A DNA stretch of 64,000 nucleotides from Peribacillus deserti (GCF_016909175.1 NZ_JAFBFI010000009.1:62001-126000); one strand, 5' to 3'; positions 28,713 to 38,180 are shown, counted from the first letter of the stretch. The notes: generated by a model from the sequence alone, not told the origin. Made by a program: numbers and translations.

Positions 28713-29887
28713 AGAAAGCAGTTTTCGTCTTTTCTGACCAATTTTTAAGTTATAAATTCAATAATGAGCATCCCTTTAACCAGCAAAGAATCCGTTTGAC
28801 TTTGGATCTTCTTGAAAAACACGGAGCCATATCAGATGATGATATCATTTTCTCGAGAAAGGCAACGGACGAGGAGCTGGAATTAGTTCATGACCCAGAA
28901 TATGTAAACGCTGTCAAGCTAGCCGGCCAGGGTCTTCTTCCCGCAGAAAAAGCGCAGAACTATGGGCTAGGCACAGAAGATACCCCTATCTTTCCTGGCA
29001 TGCATGATGCCAGTGCATACCTTGTAGGCGGCACACTTACCGCAGTTGACCAGGTTATGATTGGAAAAGCAGAGCACGCTCTAAATCTCGGAGGCGGACT
29101 GCATCATGGTTTTCGAGGGAAGGCTTCTGGGTTTTGCGTGTATAATGACAGCTCGGTAGCTATTAAATATCTGCAGGAGAAGTATGGTGCACGTGTGCTG
29201 TATATTGACACTGATGCTCATCATGGTGATGGGGTGCAATGGACATTTTATGATGATCCTGATGTCTGCACGTTATCTATTCATGAAACGGGAAGATATC
29301 TATTTCCCGGTACCGGAAACGTAAACGAAAGAGGCCAGGGAAAAGGGTATGGCTATTCGTTTAACATTCCGCTTGATGCATTTACAGAGGATGAATCCTG
29401 GCTTGATGCTTATCAAAAGTCATTTACAGAGGTTTGTGAATTCTTTAAGCCTGATGTCATCTTAACGCAGAATGGTACAGATGCTCATTACTATGATCCT
29501 TTAACTCACTTATCTGCAACTATGAAAGTTTATAGAGAAATACCTAAGCTCGCTCATAAGCTTGCACATCAATATTGCGGTGGAAAATGGATAGCTGTAG
29601 GCGGGGGCGGATACGATATTTGGAGAGTTGTCCCTCGTGCTTGGTCCTTCATCTGGCTTGAAATGACTGATAACCCCAACAATTCGGGCCTGCTGCCCCA
29701 GACGTGGATTAATGCCTGGCAGCAAAAGGCACCGGTCAGCCTCCCCACAGCCTGGGACGATCCTGTCGGAATATATGTACCAATTCCCCGAAAGCCCGAA
29801 ATAACAGAAAAAAATGAACAGACTGTAGATAAAGCCCTTTACCCCATCCGTTCTATTAATAAAAAGGATGCTATGAACAAAATATAA
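28709..29887 (+). CDS. acuC: Lysine deacetylase AcuC
   Basis: Class I/II histone-deacetylase-fold enzyme that removes acetyl groups from AcsA and so reactivates it. The ATG at 28709 overlaps the acuB stop (ATGA), giving 392 aa; the longer frame start 27 nt upstream is unlikely. The zinc/catalytic residues are visible: GGGLHHGFRG (His pair), DTDAHHGDGVQWTFYDDP (Asp and His ligands) and the C-terminal GGGGYD loop. B. subtilis has motPS after it; here the operon ends in a terminator before ccpA. Confidence 0.95.
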   Translation: MKKAVFVFSDQFLSYKFNNEHPFNQQRIRLTLDLLEKHGAISDDDIIFSRKATDEELELVHDPEYVNAVKLAGQGLLPAEKAQNYGLGTEDTPIFPGMHDASAYLVGGTLTAVDQVMIGKAEHALNLGGGLHHGFRGKASGFCVYNDSSVAIKYLQEKYGARVLYIDTDAHHGDGVQWTFYDDPDVCTLSIHETGRYLFPGTGNVNERGQGKGYGYSFNIPLDAFTEDESWLDAYQKSFTEVCEFFKPDVILTQNGTDAHYYDPLTHLSATMKVYREIPKLAHKLAHQYCGGKWIAVGGGGYDIWRVVPRAWSFIWLEMTDNPNNSGLLPQTWINAWQQKAPVSLPTAWDDPVGIYVPIPRKPEITEKNEQTVDKALYPIRSINKKDAMNKI

Positions 29888-29889
29888 AA

Positions 29890-29923
29890 AAAGCCGGACT
29901 TGGCTCATGCCTAGTCCGGCTTT
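29890..29923. terminator. Bidirectional terminator between acuC and ccpA
   Basis: AAAGCCGGACT and AGTCCGGCTTT form an 11-bp stem between convergent genes, A-rich on the left and T-rich on the right. Confidence 0.9.
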
Positions 29924-29942
29924 CAGTTTCTTATATAAGATT

Positions 29943-30938
29943 TTATTTAGTAGAATCTCTTTCCTCAATACGGTGAGGAAGGATTACAGACTGCTCAGAC
30001 ACTTCTTCCTTATTCATCAACTTAGTTAAAAGCCTCATAGAGACAGCTCCTATATCATATAGGGGCTGAACAACTGTTGTGATCCTAGGCCTTACCATCA
30101 GCGTAAGTCTCGTGTTATCAAAGCTGATAACTTCAAAATCATCTGGAACATTAGCTCCCCTGTCCTGAGCGGCATGAACGACTCCAAGGGCCATTTCATC
30201 TCCACCGACTAAAAGGGCTGTTGGTTTCTCGTCATTTTTCATAAGCTTCTCAAAAGCTTCTATACCGGAATCGTATGTATAATCGCCATCGACAAGAAAA
30301 TCCTCATTAAACGAAAGCCCTGATTCCTCTAGAGCCTTTCTATATCCATCAAGCTTTCTCTCGGTAGTCGGCTCTTTATGGACGCCCGTAATGAACGCAA
30401 TTTTTTTATGGCCTCTGTCTATAAATGATTTAGCAGCATCATAAGCCGCCTGCTCGTTATCTATATTAACAGATGGGATTTGTCCAGATTCCTCTATGGT
30501 GCCGGCCAAAACAATAGGTACAGGGGATTTCTTAAATTCCTCAATATGCTCTTCTGTAATATTTGATCCCATAAATACAATTCCGTCCACTTGTTTTCCA
30601 AGCATTGTATTCAAAAGATGAAGCTCTTTTTCCGTGTTTTGGTCAGAGTTGCTGAGGATAATATTATACTTATACATCGTCGCAATATCTTCAATGCCGC
30701 GTGCCAATTCAGCAAAGAATATACTGGAGATGTCAGGTATAATAACTCCTACTGTTGTTGTTTTCTTGCTGGCAAGCCCTCTAGCTACAGCGTTGGGACG
30801 ATAGCCCAGCCGGTCGATCACTTCCATTACTTTTTTTCTTGTAGCTGGTTTTACATTTGGATTTCCGTTCACAACTCTTGAGACTGTAGCCATGGAAACA
30901 TTAGCTTCTCTTGCTACGTCATATATGGTTATGTTCAT
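29943..30938 (-). CDS. ccpA: Catabolite control protein A
   Basis: LacI/GalR-family global regulator of carbon metabolism in Firmicutes; with HPr-Ser-P it binds cre sites, including those of acsA and acu genes in B. subtilis. Start at the ATG 30938 ([25 protein letters not shown]), 8 nt after GGAG; two GTGs just upstream are less likely. The helix-turn-helix and hinge ([24 protein letters not shown]) are nearly identical to known CcpA, as is the HPr contact segment. 331 aa. Confidence 0.97.
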   Translation of the reverse strand: MNITIYDVAREANVSMATVSRVVNGNPNVKPATRKKVMEVIDRLGYRPNAVARGLASKKTTTVGVIIPDISSIFFAELARGIEDIATMYKYNIILSNSDQNTEKELHLLNTMLGKQVDGIVFMGSNITEEHIEEFKKSPVPIVLAGTIEESGQIPSVNIDNEQAAYDAAKSFIDRGHKKIAFITGVHKEPTTERKLDGYRKALEESGLSFNEDFLVDGDYTYDSGIEAFEKLMKNDEKPTALLVGGDEMALGVVHAAQDRGANVPDDFEVISFDNTRLTLMVRPRITTVVQPLYDIGAVSMRLLTKLMNKEEVSEQSVILPHRIEERDSTK

Positions 30939-31239
30939 AGTCACCACTCCTTATTATTCTTTTTCCCCATAGACATTAGGTTTATTTAAAATTAATTAAG
31001 CTAAAATGAACAGAATAAAATTATTCTGGTATAGGTAAAATAAAAATTTGACGTTTCAAACCGTACCTTAATTGTTCTATTTACCGCTAGCCTTTAATTT
31101 AAACATATAATGGAATATATAACTTGTCCAATCTATATGTATTTAATATTACGATACGGTATTCGATTCCTGCAATCATAAGCATAGTTTTTCAAGATAA
31201 TTATTGTAAAAAACCCGTTTTTTTCGGTATTAGGCAAAA
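30939..31239. other. Intergenic region upstream of ccpA
   Basis: About 300 bp of AT-rich sequence between ccpA and the aroA terminator, both minus. I see no ORF and no clear cre site. TTGAAA near 31055 on the minus strand could be a -35 box but no well-spaced -10 accompanies it. Confidence 0.4.
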
Positions 31240-31269
31240 AAAAAAGAAAAAACCTCCACAAAAGGGAGG
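31240..31269 (-). terminator. Terminator after aroA
   Basis: CCTCC and GGAGG on the minus strand, followed by TTTTTTCTTTTT. Confidence 0.75.
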
Positions 31270-31283
31270 CTGATTTGGAAATA

Positions 31284-32360
31284 TTAAACGGTTACCCAAT
31301 TCAATTTTTGAATTTCTTCCCAGAATTGATCAAATTGTTCAAAGTCCATTTGCTGAGCAGAATCTGACAATGCAACAGCAGGATCCGGGTGGACTTCTGC
31401 CATTACCCCGTCAGCACCTATGGCTAAGGCAGCCTTAGCAGTTGGAATCAGCAGGTCTCTGCGGCCGGTAGAGTGAGTCACATCGACCATTACCGGAAGG
31501 TGGGTTTCCTGTTTAAGAATGGGAACGGCTGAGATATCTAATGTATTTCTTGTGGCCTTCTCATATGTTCTAATTCCTCGTTCACAAAGGATAATGTTGC
31601 CATTGCCCTGGGACATGATATACTCAGCAGCATGTATAAACTCATCAATTGTCGCTGCAAGTCCGCGCTTTAACAGGACAGGTTTATCAACTTGGCCGGC
31701 GGCTTTAAGTAATTCAAAATTCTGCATATTTCTTGCGCCGATTTGGATAACATCTAAGTATTCAACAGCTGTTTCAATATCTGCGGGGTTTACGATCTCG
31801 CTTATTACAGCCAAATCATATTCGTCGGCTACTCTTTTAAGAATTTTCAAGCCATCGAGGCCTAGTCCTTGGAAATCATATGGAGATGTCCTTGGTTTAT
31901 AGGCACCGCCCCTCAGCAGCTTTAATCCTTTTCTTTTTACTGCTTCAGCTACTATTGCCACCTGATCATATGATTCTACCGCACATGGGCCAAATACAAA
32001 GCTGGGAATTCCATTGCCGATAATTTCGCCTTTAAGGTTTATCAAAGTATTTTCAGGCTTTTTCTTTCTAGATACAAGAAGAGCTTTTTTCTGTTCGCTT
32101 TCCTGGAGGCCTAGACCGGCTTTGAAAATTTCCTTAAAAAGCTTTTCAATCGTAGAATTTTCAAATGGACCATCATTATGATCCTTAATAAGGTCTAGCA
32201 TTTTTCTTTCGCGGACTGGATCAAATTTATTAACGCCCTGCTTCTCTTTTACTTTTCCAATTTCCTGTACAAGTTTTGCTCTTTCATTAATAAGCTTTAA
32301 TAAATCAAGATTAATATCATCCAGCTTATTCCGCAATACATCCAATTCCTGGTTGCTCAC
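31284..32360 (-). CDS. aroA: Bifunctional DAHP synthase/chorismate mutase
   Basis: First enzyme of the shikimate pathway, condensing PEP and erythrose 4-phosphate. Residues 1-90 are an AroQ-type chorismate mutase ([30 protein letters not shown]) that serves as feedback sensor; from about 105 on is the DAHP synthase barrel of the type II-like Bacillus family ([56 protein letters not shown]). Start codon is GTG with an AAGG site. B. subtilis name aroA (also aroG), not the EPSP synthase of E. coli. Upstream of ccpA as usual. Confidence 0.96.
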   Translation of the reverse strand: MSNQELDVLRNKLDDINLDLLKLINERAKLVQEIGKVKEKQGVNKFDPVRERKMLDLIKDHNDGPFENSTIEKLFKEIFKAGLGLQESEQKKALLVSRKKKPENTLINLKGEIIGNGIPSFVFGPCAVESYDQVAIVAEAVKRKGLKLLRGGAYKPRTSPYDFQGLGLDGLKILKRVADEYDLAVISEIVNPADIETAVEYLDVIQIGARNMQNFELLKAAGQVDKPVLLKRGLAATIDEFIHAAEYIMSQGNGNIILCERGIRTYEKATRNTLDISAVPILKQETHLPVMVDVTHSTGRRDLLIPTAKAALAIGADGVMAEVHPDPAVALSDSAQQMDFEQFDQFWEEIQKLNWVTV

Positions 32361-32500
32361 TATCCTTCACCCTTTCATGATATCTAAATTCTTGGCCTGC
32401 CTGATTCACAATTTCGAAAAGAAGAATATTTCGCATCATCGATAAATGGAATCTTTTGTGAAAAAAAAATATATGGTACATTCATTAGTAATTAGTGTTC

Positions 32501-32529
32501 ATTATAAATGATATTATTTTATATGTCAC
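32501..32529 (-). promoter_or_regulatory. Likely sigma-A promoter of aroA
   Basis: On the minus strand GTGACA, a 17-bp spacer and a perfect TATAAT, some 140 bp upstream of the start codon. Confidence 0.65.
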
Positions 32530-32598
32530 GAACTTTTTCTTTAACAATAAAACGCTTTTAAGCGTTAAAGCATAAAAATATAAAAGTAGGTGTGTTCA

Positions 32599-34764
32599 TT
32601 GCCCGAAAAGATATTTGCCCTGGATATTGGAACACATTCCGTGGTAGGCATCATAATCGAAAAAAAGAATGATAGCTTTCATGTATTAGAAGTACTTACT
32701 AAGGAACACACTGAGCGGGCCATGCTGGATGGACAGATTCATGACGTCATTTCCGTTTCTTCTATCATTTCAGAAATAAAAGAAGCTTTAGAAATAAAAC
32801 ATGGCCCTCTCTCAAAGGTTTGTGTGGCTGCAGCGGGACGCGCGCTTAAAACGGAAAGAGCAGTTGTTTCAATTGATATCAACGGCAAACCTATGATGGA
32901 GAAGGAAGATATTCTCCATCTAGAACTATCAGCTGTGCAGCAGGCTCAATCCCAGGTGGCTGACAGTGCAAATGAACATAGCTACAACTATTATTGTGTG
33001 GGCTATTCCGTCCTTTTTTATAGACTCGACGGCCATGAAATTGGAAATTTAATTGACCAGAGCGGATCTGAAGCGAGCGCAGAAATCATCGCCACTTTCC
33101 TGCCAAAAGTGGTGGTAGAGTCGCTGATGGCTGCCCTAAAAAGAGCTGATCTTGAAATGCAGGCTCTTACACTAGAACCGATTGCTGCCATTAATGTACT
33201 TATTCCTCCTTCCATGAGAAGGCTGAATGTAGCGCTAGTGGACATAGGTGCCGGAACTTCTGATATTGCCTTAACCGATATGGGAACTGTCATAGCATAT
33301 GGAATGGTTCCTGTAGCAGGAGATGAAATAACAGAGGCCATCAGTGATCAATTTTTGCTTGACTTCCCGCTGGCAGAACAGACAAAAAGGAAGTTAAGTG
33401 AAGCAGAGTCTATAAAAGTAACTGATATTCTTGGCTTTGAAACTGAAATTTTTAGAGGAGAAGCCATAAAATTAATAAATCCTTCTCTCAATAGACTTGC
33501 AGATACAATAAAAGATGAGATATATAATCTGAATAACCATAAGCCGCCTAAAGCTGTCATGCTTGTAGGAGGAGGAAGTTTAACTCCAGAGCTTCCAAAA
33601 CTGTTAGCCGATAAGCTTAACCTGCCTGAAAACAGGATTGCCATTCGCGGTACAGAAGCTATCAGCCAGTTAACCTTTGAAGAAGGAATTCATAAAGGTC
33701 CAGAACTTGTGACTCCCATTGGAATTGCCATGTCAGCATTAAACAACCCGGTACAATACATTAGTGTAGTGGTAAACGGCCAGACTATACGTTTGTTTGA
33801 TATGAAAAAACTTACGGTTGGAGACTGCCTTCTTGCATCCGGAATGAAGTTCAGCAAGCTATATGGTAAACCTGGAATGGCCATTATGGCTTCAATCAAT
33901 AATCAATGGGTCACTATTCCTGGTTTTCATGGTTCCCCCCCTTCTCTGTTCTTAAATGGGAAGCCATGTGCTTTTAATACAGAGGTAAACAGCAATGACT
34001 CCATCCTGATCGAAAAAGGGATGGATGGAAAGCCTCCCGTTGTAAAGATAAGTGAGATATTAGACGATATTCCGCGGAAAACCGTCACGATAAATGGCAC
34101 TAAATATATCGTAGAAGCAATAATAAAGCAAAATGGAATAGTGGCCACTGGGGACGAATTAGTATTGGACAGAGATGAAATTGTCTGCCGGCTCCCGGAT
34201 ACTATAGAATCCCTGCTTCAAGCGCTGAAGCTGAATCCTCTATTCTCTGCACTTCAGCCCTTTAAAATCAAAATTAACCATAAATTTTATATGATTGAAA
34301 GAGCCGCTGGCAAGCTCTTTAAAAATGGAATAGAAGCTAAAGCTCATTCACTGTATGATCATAATGATGAGATTTTGATAGACAAATCTGAGCAGCTTAC
34401 GGTGAGAGAAGTGGCAGAAAGCTTAAATATTCTCTTAGATTATTCAATCATGGTCACATTCAATGAAAAAAAGATTCTCCTTAAGAAAGAAATCACTGAA
34501 TTTTACCGGGGGGAAGAAAAGCTCTCAGATCAGGAAACTCTAAACAGCGGTGAAGAGCTCCGTATGGTACAAAGAAGAATAGAGCCCTTTATTTTTCAGG
34601 ATATATTTAATGCCGTGCATATTGATATGCCTCCCAATCCAAAAAGCAGGTTTCTCCTTTTAAAAAATAATGAAGAAACCGCTTTTCATGAAAAAATTGA
34701 GGCTGGTGACGAGCTTAAGCTTTTCTGGCCGGCCGCCCAGTCAGTACCGCTGCACCTGGATTAA
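32599..34764 (+). CDS. FtsA/PilM-like actin-fold protein with extra C-terminal modules
   Basis: 721 aa from the TTG at 32599, chosen because AGGTG lies 6 nt upstream; a GTG three codons earlier overlaps that site. Residues 1-375 are an FtsA/PilM-type actin-fold ATPase: phosphate-1 loop FALDIGTHSVVGIII, phosphate-2 ALVDIGAGTSDIAL, adenosine loop VMLVGGGSLTPELPKLL. The remaining 345 residues are not part of FtsA. They contain several successive beta-grasp-looking segments of the pattern VNG/NxK...LxxGDxL (near 395, 500, 560, 640 and 690). No C-terminal amphipathic FtsA membrane helix is present. Annotated in other Bacillaceae as cell-division FtsA-like; true function unknown. Divergent from aroA. 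Confidence 0.8.
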   Translation: MPEKIFALDIGTHSVVGIIIEKKNDSFHVLEVLTKEHTERAMLDGQIHDVISVSSIISEIKEALEIKHGPLSKVCVAAAGRALKTERAVVSIDINGKPMMEKEDILHLELSAVQQAQSQVADSANEHSYNYYCVGYSVLFYRLDGHEIGNLIDQSGSEASAEIIATFLPKVVVESLMAALKRADLEMQALTLEPIAAINVLIPPSMRRLNVALVDIGAGTSDIALTDMGTVIAYGMVPVAGDEITEAISDQFLLDFPLAEQTKRKLSEAESIKVTDILGFETEIFRGEAIKLINPSLNRLADTIKDEIYNLNNHKPPKAVMLVGGGSLTPELPKLLADKLNLPENRIAIRGTEAISQLTFEEGIHKGPELVTPIGIAMSALNNPVQYISVVVNGQTIRLFDMKKLTVGDCLLASGMKFSKLYGKPGMAIMASINNQWVTIPGFHGSPPSLFLNGKPCAFNTEVNSNDSILIEKGMDGKPPVVKISEILDDIPRKTVTINGTKYIVEAIIKQNGIVATGDELVLDRDEIVCRLPDTIESLLQALKLNPLFSALQPFKIKINHKFYMIERAAGKLFKNGIEAKAHSLYDHNDEILIDKSEQLTVREVAESLNILLDYSIMVTFNEKKILLKKEITEFYRGEEKLSDQETLNSGEELRMVQRRIEPFIFQDIFNAVHIDMPPNPKSRFLLLKNNEETAFHEKIEAGDELKLFWPAAQSVPLHLD

Positions 34765-34777
34765 AGAAAGGCAGTAA

Positions 34778-34816
34778 AAAAGGAGCTGTCCATAAAATTA
34801 ATGGATTGCTCCTTTT
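34778..34816. terminator. Bidirectional terminator between the FtsA-like gene and ytxJ
   Basis: AAAAGGAGC and GCTCCTTTT with an inner TCCAT/ATGGA stem, between convergent genes. Confidence 0.85.
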
Positions 34817-34821
34817 ACATG

Positions 34822-35148
34822 TTACTGGGCTTGAATGGCTTCCCGAAGAGACTTAACTGTAATTTTCCAGTGAGAGGCATTCCAGACTGCTTCTCCATTT
34901 CGGAATAAAATGGCTTGAGGAGACTCATGCTTCACAGAATATTTTTCAGCTACATAGTTTGAAAGAGGACGTGCCTCTTGAACAGTTAGATAGGCTGTAT
35001 TTACATCATTCTCTTCTGCAAATTGCTGATATTCTTCAAATGCTGCCTGGCTGACAGGGCAAGTTAAACTATGCTTAACTAACAAAAAAGATTCACTTTC
35101 TGCTAATTCACTAAATTGGTCTTGAGATAGTATTTTTTTTAATGACAT
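34822..35148 (-). CDS. ytxJ: YtxJ, bacillithiol-system thioredoxin-fold protein
   Basis: 108-residue thioredoxin-like protein, annotated as a bacillithiol-dependent redox (monothiol bacilliredoxin-like) protein. A single active-site cysteine occurs in KHSLTCPVSQAAF near residue 31. The C-terminal thioredoxin strand motif SPQAILFRNGEAVWNASHWKI is present, with the cis-Pro segment. Last gene of the ytxGHJ operon, though the ytxH-ytxJ gap is about 110 nt. Expression under general stress is inferred from the promoter upstream of ytxG. Confidence 0.9.
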   Translation of the reverse strand: MSLKKILSQDQFSELAESESFLLVKHSLTCPVSQAAFEEYQQFAEENDVNTAYLTVQEARPLSNYVAEKYSVKHESPQAILFRNGEAVWNASHWKITVKSLREAIQAQ

Positions 35149-35260
35149 AAAGTTATGCTCCTTTTTTCTTTATAAAATAAAGAAGGCGATGAAGCTATAA
35201 TACCACTTCGCCGCCTTATATGCCAAAACGCTGCTTTAAGTTAAAGATTAACTGCCAAAA

Positions 35261-36010
35261 TTACTTTTGGCTGGAAGAGCTATTATTCTGAGAAGACCCT
35301 TTGCTGCTGTCCTTGCTATTGGACACAGAACCTGATCCAGAAGTAGCGTATGAGCTGGTTCCAGCTTTAGCCGTACCAGAAGTTGTATTACCGGCAGAAG
35401 TGCTGCCTGTTGATGTCGTTGTACCAGCTGTAAAATCATTGGTTGAGGCTGATTCTATGCCTTCAGCTGCGGCCATATCTGCTGAGGTAAGGATATCTTC
35501 CATATCGTCTGTCGAATCAGCATAGTCGTTAGGTACAACAGCCTTGATAGAGTCTGCTGTATTTGACAGGCCATACTTTTGTGAATCTTCTTCTGTGCCT
35601 GTGCCCTTGTCTTTGCCTGTCATCGTCTTCACTTTATTCATTAAGTTTTGAGATGTGCTCGTCACAGTCTCTGTTATAGTGTTTGTGCGGTCTTTAGCAA
35701 CACCTGCAATCTGCGTTCCTTTTTCCATTGCTGTCTGGCGGATCTTTTCTGTTTTATCAAGAAGATTAGTGGTTTGTGTATTTAAATCACCACGTAATTC
35801 CTTCCCTGATTTAGGAGCCATAAATAAAGCAGTGGCTGCCCCTACAATTCCGCCAATCAGTGTACCGATTAAGAAATCCTTTGTGTTAATGTTCTCTCTG
35901 TTTTCTCTGTACTCCTGGTGTAATTGTTGATTATCACGGTAAACTTGCCCGTTTTCCCGGTAAACTTGCCCATTCTCTCTAAATGCTTGATTGTTTTCTC
36001 TTTGTGTCAT
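35261..36010 (-). CDS. ytxH: YtxH domain general-stress protein
   Basis: 249 aa from the ATG at 36010 (AAAGGGG 8 nt upstream; the TTG six codons earlier overlaps it). The N-terminal 40 residues hold three copies of an REN-GQVYR unit. Residues about 45-85 are the YtxH domain proper: a short membrane helix (FLIGTLIGGIVGAATALFM) followed by APKSGKELR. The C-terminal third is Ser/Thr/Gly-rich low complexity. The protein is much longer than B. subtilis YtxH (about 150 aa) because of both extensions. Role unknown; the family is sigma-B and sigma-H controlled in B. subtilis. Confidence 0.9.
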   Translation of the reverse strand: MTQRENNQAFRENGQVYRENGQVYRDNQQLHQEYRENRENINTKDFLIGTLIGGIVGAATALFMAPKSGKELRGDLNTQTTNLLDKTEKIRQTAMEKGTQIAGVAKDRTNTITETVTSTSQNLMNKVKTMTGKDKGTGTEEDSQKYGLSNTADSIKAVVPNDYADSTDDMEDILTSADMAAAEGIESASTNDFTAGTTTSTGSTSAGNTTSGTAKAGTSSYATSGSGSVSNSKDSSKGSSQNNSSSSQK

Positions 36011-36045
36011 AATAAATTCCCCTTTCAATTTATATTAAATAAAAT

Positions 36046-36549
36046 TTAATAACGGGATCTTAAAAATCTCTTTTTTGGAAGATTATCGCTCGCTTGTGCC
36101 TGCAATTCAATTCCGCCGGCATTAGCTTGTTCAGGATAGGCATTTTTAGTTTTCCATCTATCACGGAGCTCCATAATTGCACTGCTCCATTGAATGATTT
36201 GAGCGATTTTATCTTCATTGTGGTCTAACTTGTTTTGAGCTTTAGCCGATACTTTTTGAAGAGTAGTGTTAAAGCCCTGAATGGATGTGCCGACATTTTT
36301 GACGGCAACGAAGACCGAATCAAGGTTCTCCGTCTTTTTCTGGATATTTTCAGCGAGTGTATTGGTCTTATGTAACAGCTGAGCTGTTTCCTGAGTTACA
36401 CCCTGGAGCTGATTCTCCAGTCCTGATAACGTTTGTGAAACGCTATCGAGCGTACTTTGTAAAGATTTTAACGTTTTTGCGAGATACAGTACCAATATTA
36501 AGAATGCTATTGCGATGACTGCAACGCTTAAGTATAAAATAATTCTCAC
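36046..36549 (-). CDS. ytxG: YtxG, DUF948 membrane protein
   Basis: 167 aa from the GTG at 36549, which lies 5 nt after AAGGAGGTG; upstream frame extension runs through the promoter and is not coding. One N-terminal membrane helix (ILYLSVAVIAIAFLILVLYL) is followed by DUF948 coiled coil of amphipathic helices (SLQSTLDSVSQTLSGLENQLQ...). First gene of ytxGHJ, 35 nt from ytxH. Function unknown; a stress-induced membrane scaffold is a reasonable guess. Confidence 0.9.
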   Translation of the reverse strand: MRIILYLSVAVIAIAFLILVLYLAKTLKSLQSTLDSVSQTLSGLENQLQGVTQETAQLLHKTNTLAENIQKKTENLDSVFVAVKNVGTSIQGFNTTLQKVSAKAQNKLDHNEDKIAQIIQWSSAIMELRDRWKTKNAYPEQANAGGIELQAQASDNLPKKRFLRSRY

Positions 36550-36581
36550 TTGAACACCTCCTTGTGTATACAGTAGTTTAA

Positions 36582-36606
36582 TTACCCGGTTGTTGACATT
36601 ATAAAC
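36582..36606 (-). promoter_or_regulatory. Candidate sigma-B promoter of ytxGHJ
   Basis: On the minus strand GTTTAT, a 13-bp spacer and GGGTAA, close to the sigma-B consensus GTTTAA-N12-15-GGGWAW, 33 bp upstream of the ytxG start. ytxGHJ is sigma-B controlled in B. subtilis. A TATAAT overlaps its -35 element (36598-36603) and could be a sigma-A -10 box. Confidence 0.72.
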
Positions 36607-36768
36607 TACTAAGTATTTTTTCAATATAATCATAAAAAATTCCTGCTTTTCTAAGAATGAAATAAAAATATTATTTTTCAGCCTGCATATAAGTCTTAAA
36701 ATAGTAAAACTTTTTGAAGATTTCGGTTACAATAAGAATTGTGAAAAGAAATTTTTGGAGGAATACAT

Positions 36769-37884
36769 ATGAAGGATCCTAGAATTCAGAAGCTTGCGAA
36801 GAATTTAATCAATTACTCTGTACAGCTTAAGAAAGGCGAAAAAGTCCTTATCGAAAATTTTGGGCTTCAGAGAGAACTTGTTACAGCTCTTGTAAAAGAA
36901 GCATATGAAGCTGGTGGCTATCCATTTGTACTATTAAAGGATGCACAAGTGGACCGCGCTATGCTTATGGGAGCACAGGAAGAACAATTTAATATGATTG
37001 CAGATTTTGAAGCAAATGTTATGTCCAAAATGGACGCATATATCGGCCTTCGCTCTGGCGACAATATCAATGAGCAGGCTGACGTACCGTCTGATAAGCT
37101 GAAGATCTACGGTGACACAGTAGGTAAAAAAGTCCACCGTGAAATCCGTGTTCCGAAGTCAAAATGGGTTGTTCTTCGCTACCCGACATCATCAATGGCA
37201 CAGCTTGCCAAAATGAGCACAGAAGCTTTTGAAGATTTCTATTTTGATGTATGCAACCTGGACTACAGCAAAATGAGCGAAGCTATGGACAGCCTGGTCG
37301 ATCTAATGGTTAGAACCGATAAAGTGCGGATTACGGGTCCAGGCACAGATCTTTCTTTCTCTATTAAAGATATCCCGGCTATTAAATGTTCCGGCGAAAT
37401 GAACATTCCTGATGGAGAAGTATATACAGCTCCTGTTAAAGACTCTGTAAATGGAACAGTTACATATAACACTCCATCCCCTTATCATGGCTTTACTTTT
37501 GAAAATGTTAAACTAACATTTAAAGATGGGAAGATTGTTGAAGCAGAAGCAAATGATACAGAGCGTATTAACAAAATATTTGATACAGATGAAGGGGCAC
37601 GGTTTGTAGGCGAGTTCGCAATAGGAGTAAATCCACATATTCAGACTCCGATGCAGGATATCCTCTTTGACGAAAAAATCGACGGAAGCTTCCACTTCAC
37701 TCCTGGGCAATGTTACGATGAAGCTTTTAATGGCAACCATTCTAATATTCACTGGGACATGGTGAACATCCAGCGTCCGGAATACGGCGGCGGAGAGATT
37801 TACTTTGACGATGTATTAATTCGAAAAGATGGGCGTTTTGTCCTTCCTGAATTAGAAAAATTAAATCCAGAGAACCTCAAGTAA
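36769..37884 (+). CDS. M29 family aminopeptidase
   Basis: 371-residue metallo-aminopeptidase of the AmpS/thermophilic aminopeptidase family (M29). Family landmarks: KGEKVLIENFGLQRELVTALVKEAYEAG at the N terminus, GTDLSFSIKDI, the metal-binding GEVYTAPVKDSVNGT (Glu) near residue 215, then ARFVGEFAIGVNPHIQ (Glu), HFTPGQCYDEAFNGNHSNIHWDMV (His and Asp). It is shorter than B. subtilis AmpS (about 410), so this is the second, shorter Bacillus paralogue; I therefore leave the symbol empty. GGAGG precedes the ATG. Confidence 0.92.
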   Translation: MKDPRIQKLAKNLINYSVQLKKGEKVLIENFGLQRELVTALVKEAYEAGGYPFVLLKDAQVDRAMLMGAQEEQFNMIADFEANVMSKMDAYIGLRSGDNINEQADVPSDKLKIYGDTVGKKVHREIRVPKSKWVVLRYPTSSMAQLAKMSTEAFEDFYFDVCNLDYSKMSEAMDSLVDLMVRTDKVRITGPGTDLSFSIKDIPAIKCSGEMNIPDGEVYTAPVKDSVNGTVTYNTPSPYHGFTFENVKLTFKDGKIVEAEANDTERINKIFDTDEGARFVGEFAIGVNPHIQTPMQDILFDEKIDGSFHFTPGQCYDEAFNGNHSNIHWDMVNIQRPEYGGGEIYFDDVLIRKDGRFVLPELEKLNPENLK

Positions 37885-37887
37885 ATA

Positions 37888-37960
37888 GAAAAGCGAAGGA
37901 CGGTGCTTTTCTGAACAATATGTGATCAAAAGGTTAAGCTTATGGCTTAGCCTTTTTTAT
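37888..37960 (+). repeat. Direct repeat P1, containing the M29 gene terminator
   Basis: This segment recurs with few changes at 38292-38359 (P3) and, truncated, at 38087-38120 (P2). It starts GAAAAGCG, continues ACGGTGC and TTTCTGAA, and ends in a hairpin (AAAAGGTTAAGC at 37928 with GCTTAGCCTTTT) plus T run, i.e. a terminator has been duplicated with it. Confidence 0.8.
37928..37957 (+). terminator. Terminator after the M29 aminopeptidase gene
   Basis: AAAAGGTTAAGC and GCTTAGCCTTTT (one G-T pair), T run after it. Confidence 0.8.
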
Positions 37961-37980
37961 CTTGCCTCAGACTAATGAAA

Positions 37981-38085
37981 AGCAGACACCTGACAGGCAT
38001 AAGGCGAGCGGCAGCGAAAGGCCGCTCTTGCCTTTTGATGGCGATTGGCTTATGACCGAAGGTGTCAGTTCGAAGCTGGACAGAT
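37981..38085 (+). repeat. Structured repeat element, copy 1
   Basis: Outer stem GACACC (37985) with GGTGTC (38061), inner CATAAG with CTTATG, an apical G/C-rich hairpin (GAGCGGC... region) and a conserved 3' tail TTCGAAGCTGGACA. Copy 2 and copy 3 keep the layout with different, still pairing, stem bases. Confidence 0.75.
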
Positions 38086-38086
38086 A

Positions 38087-38120
38087 GAAAAGCGGAGAAC
38101 GGTGCCTTTCTGAATAATAT
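38087..38120 (+). repeat. Direct repeat P2 (short copy)
   Basis: Matches the first 34 nt of P3 almost exactly; the terminator part is missing. Confidence 0.7.
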
Positions 38121-38180
38121 CTATATTCTGGGGTATTTTTAGGTTTCAAAGACTACTTATTCATACACAAAAATGATAAG

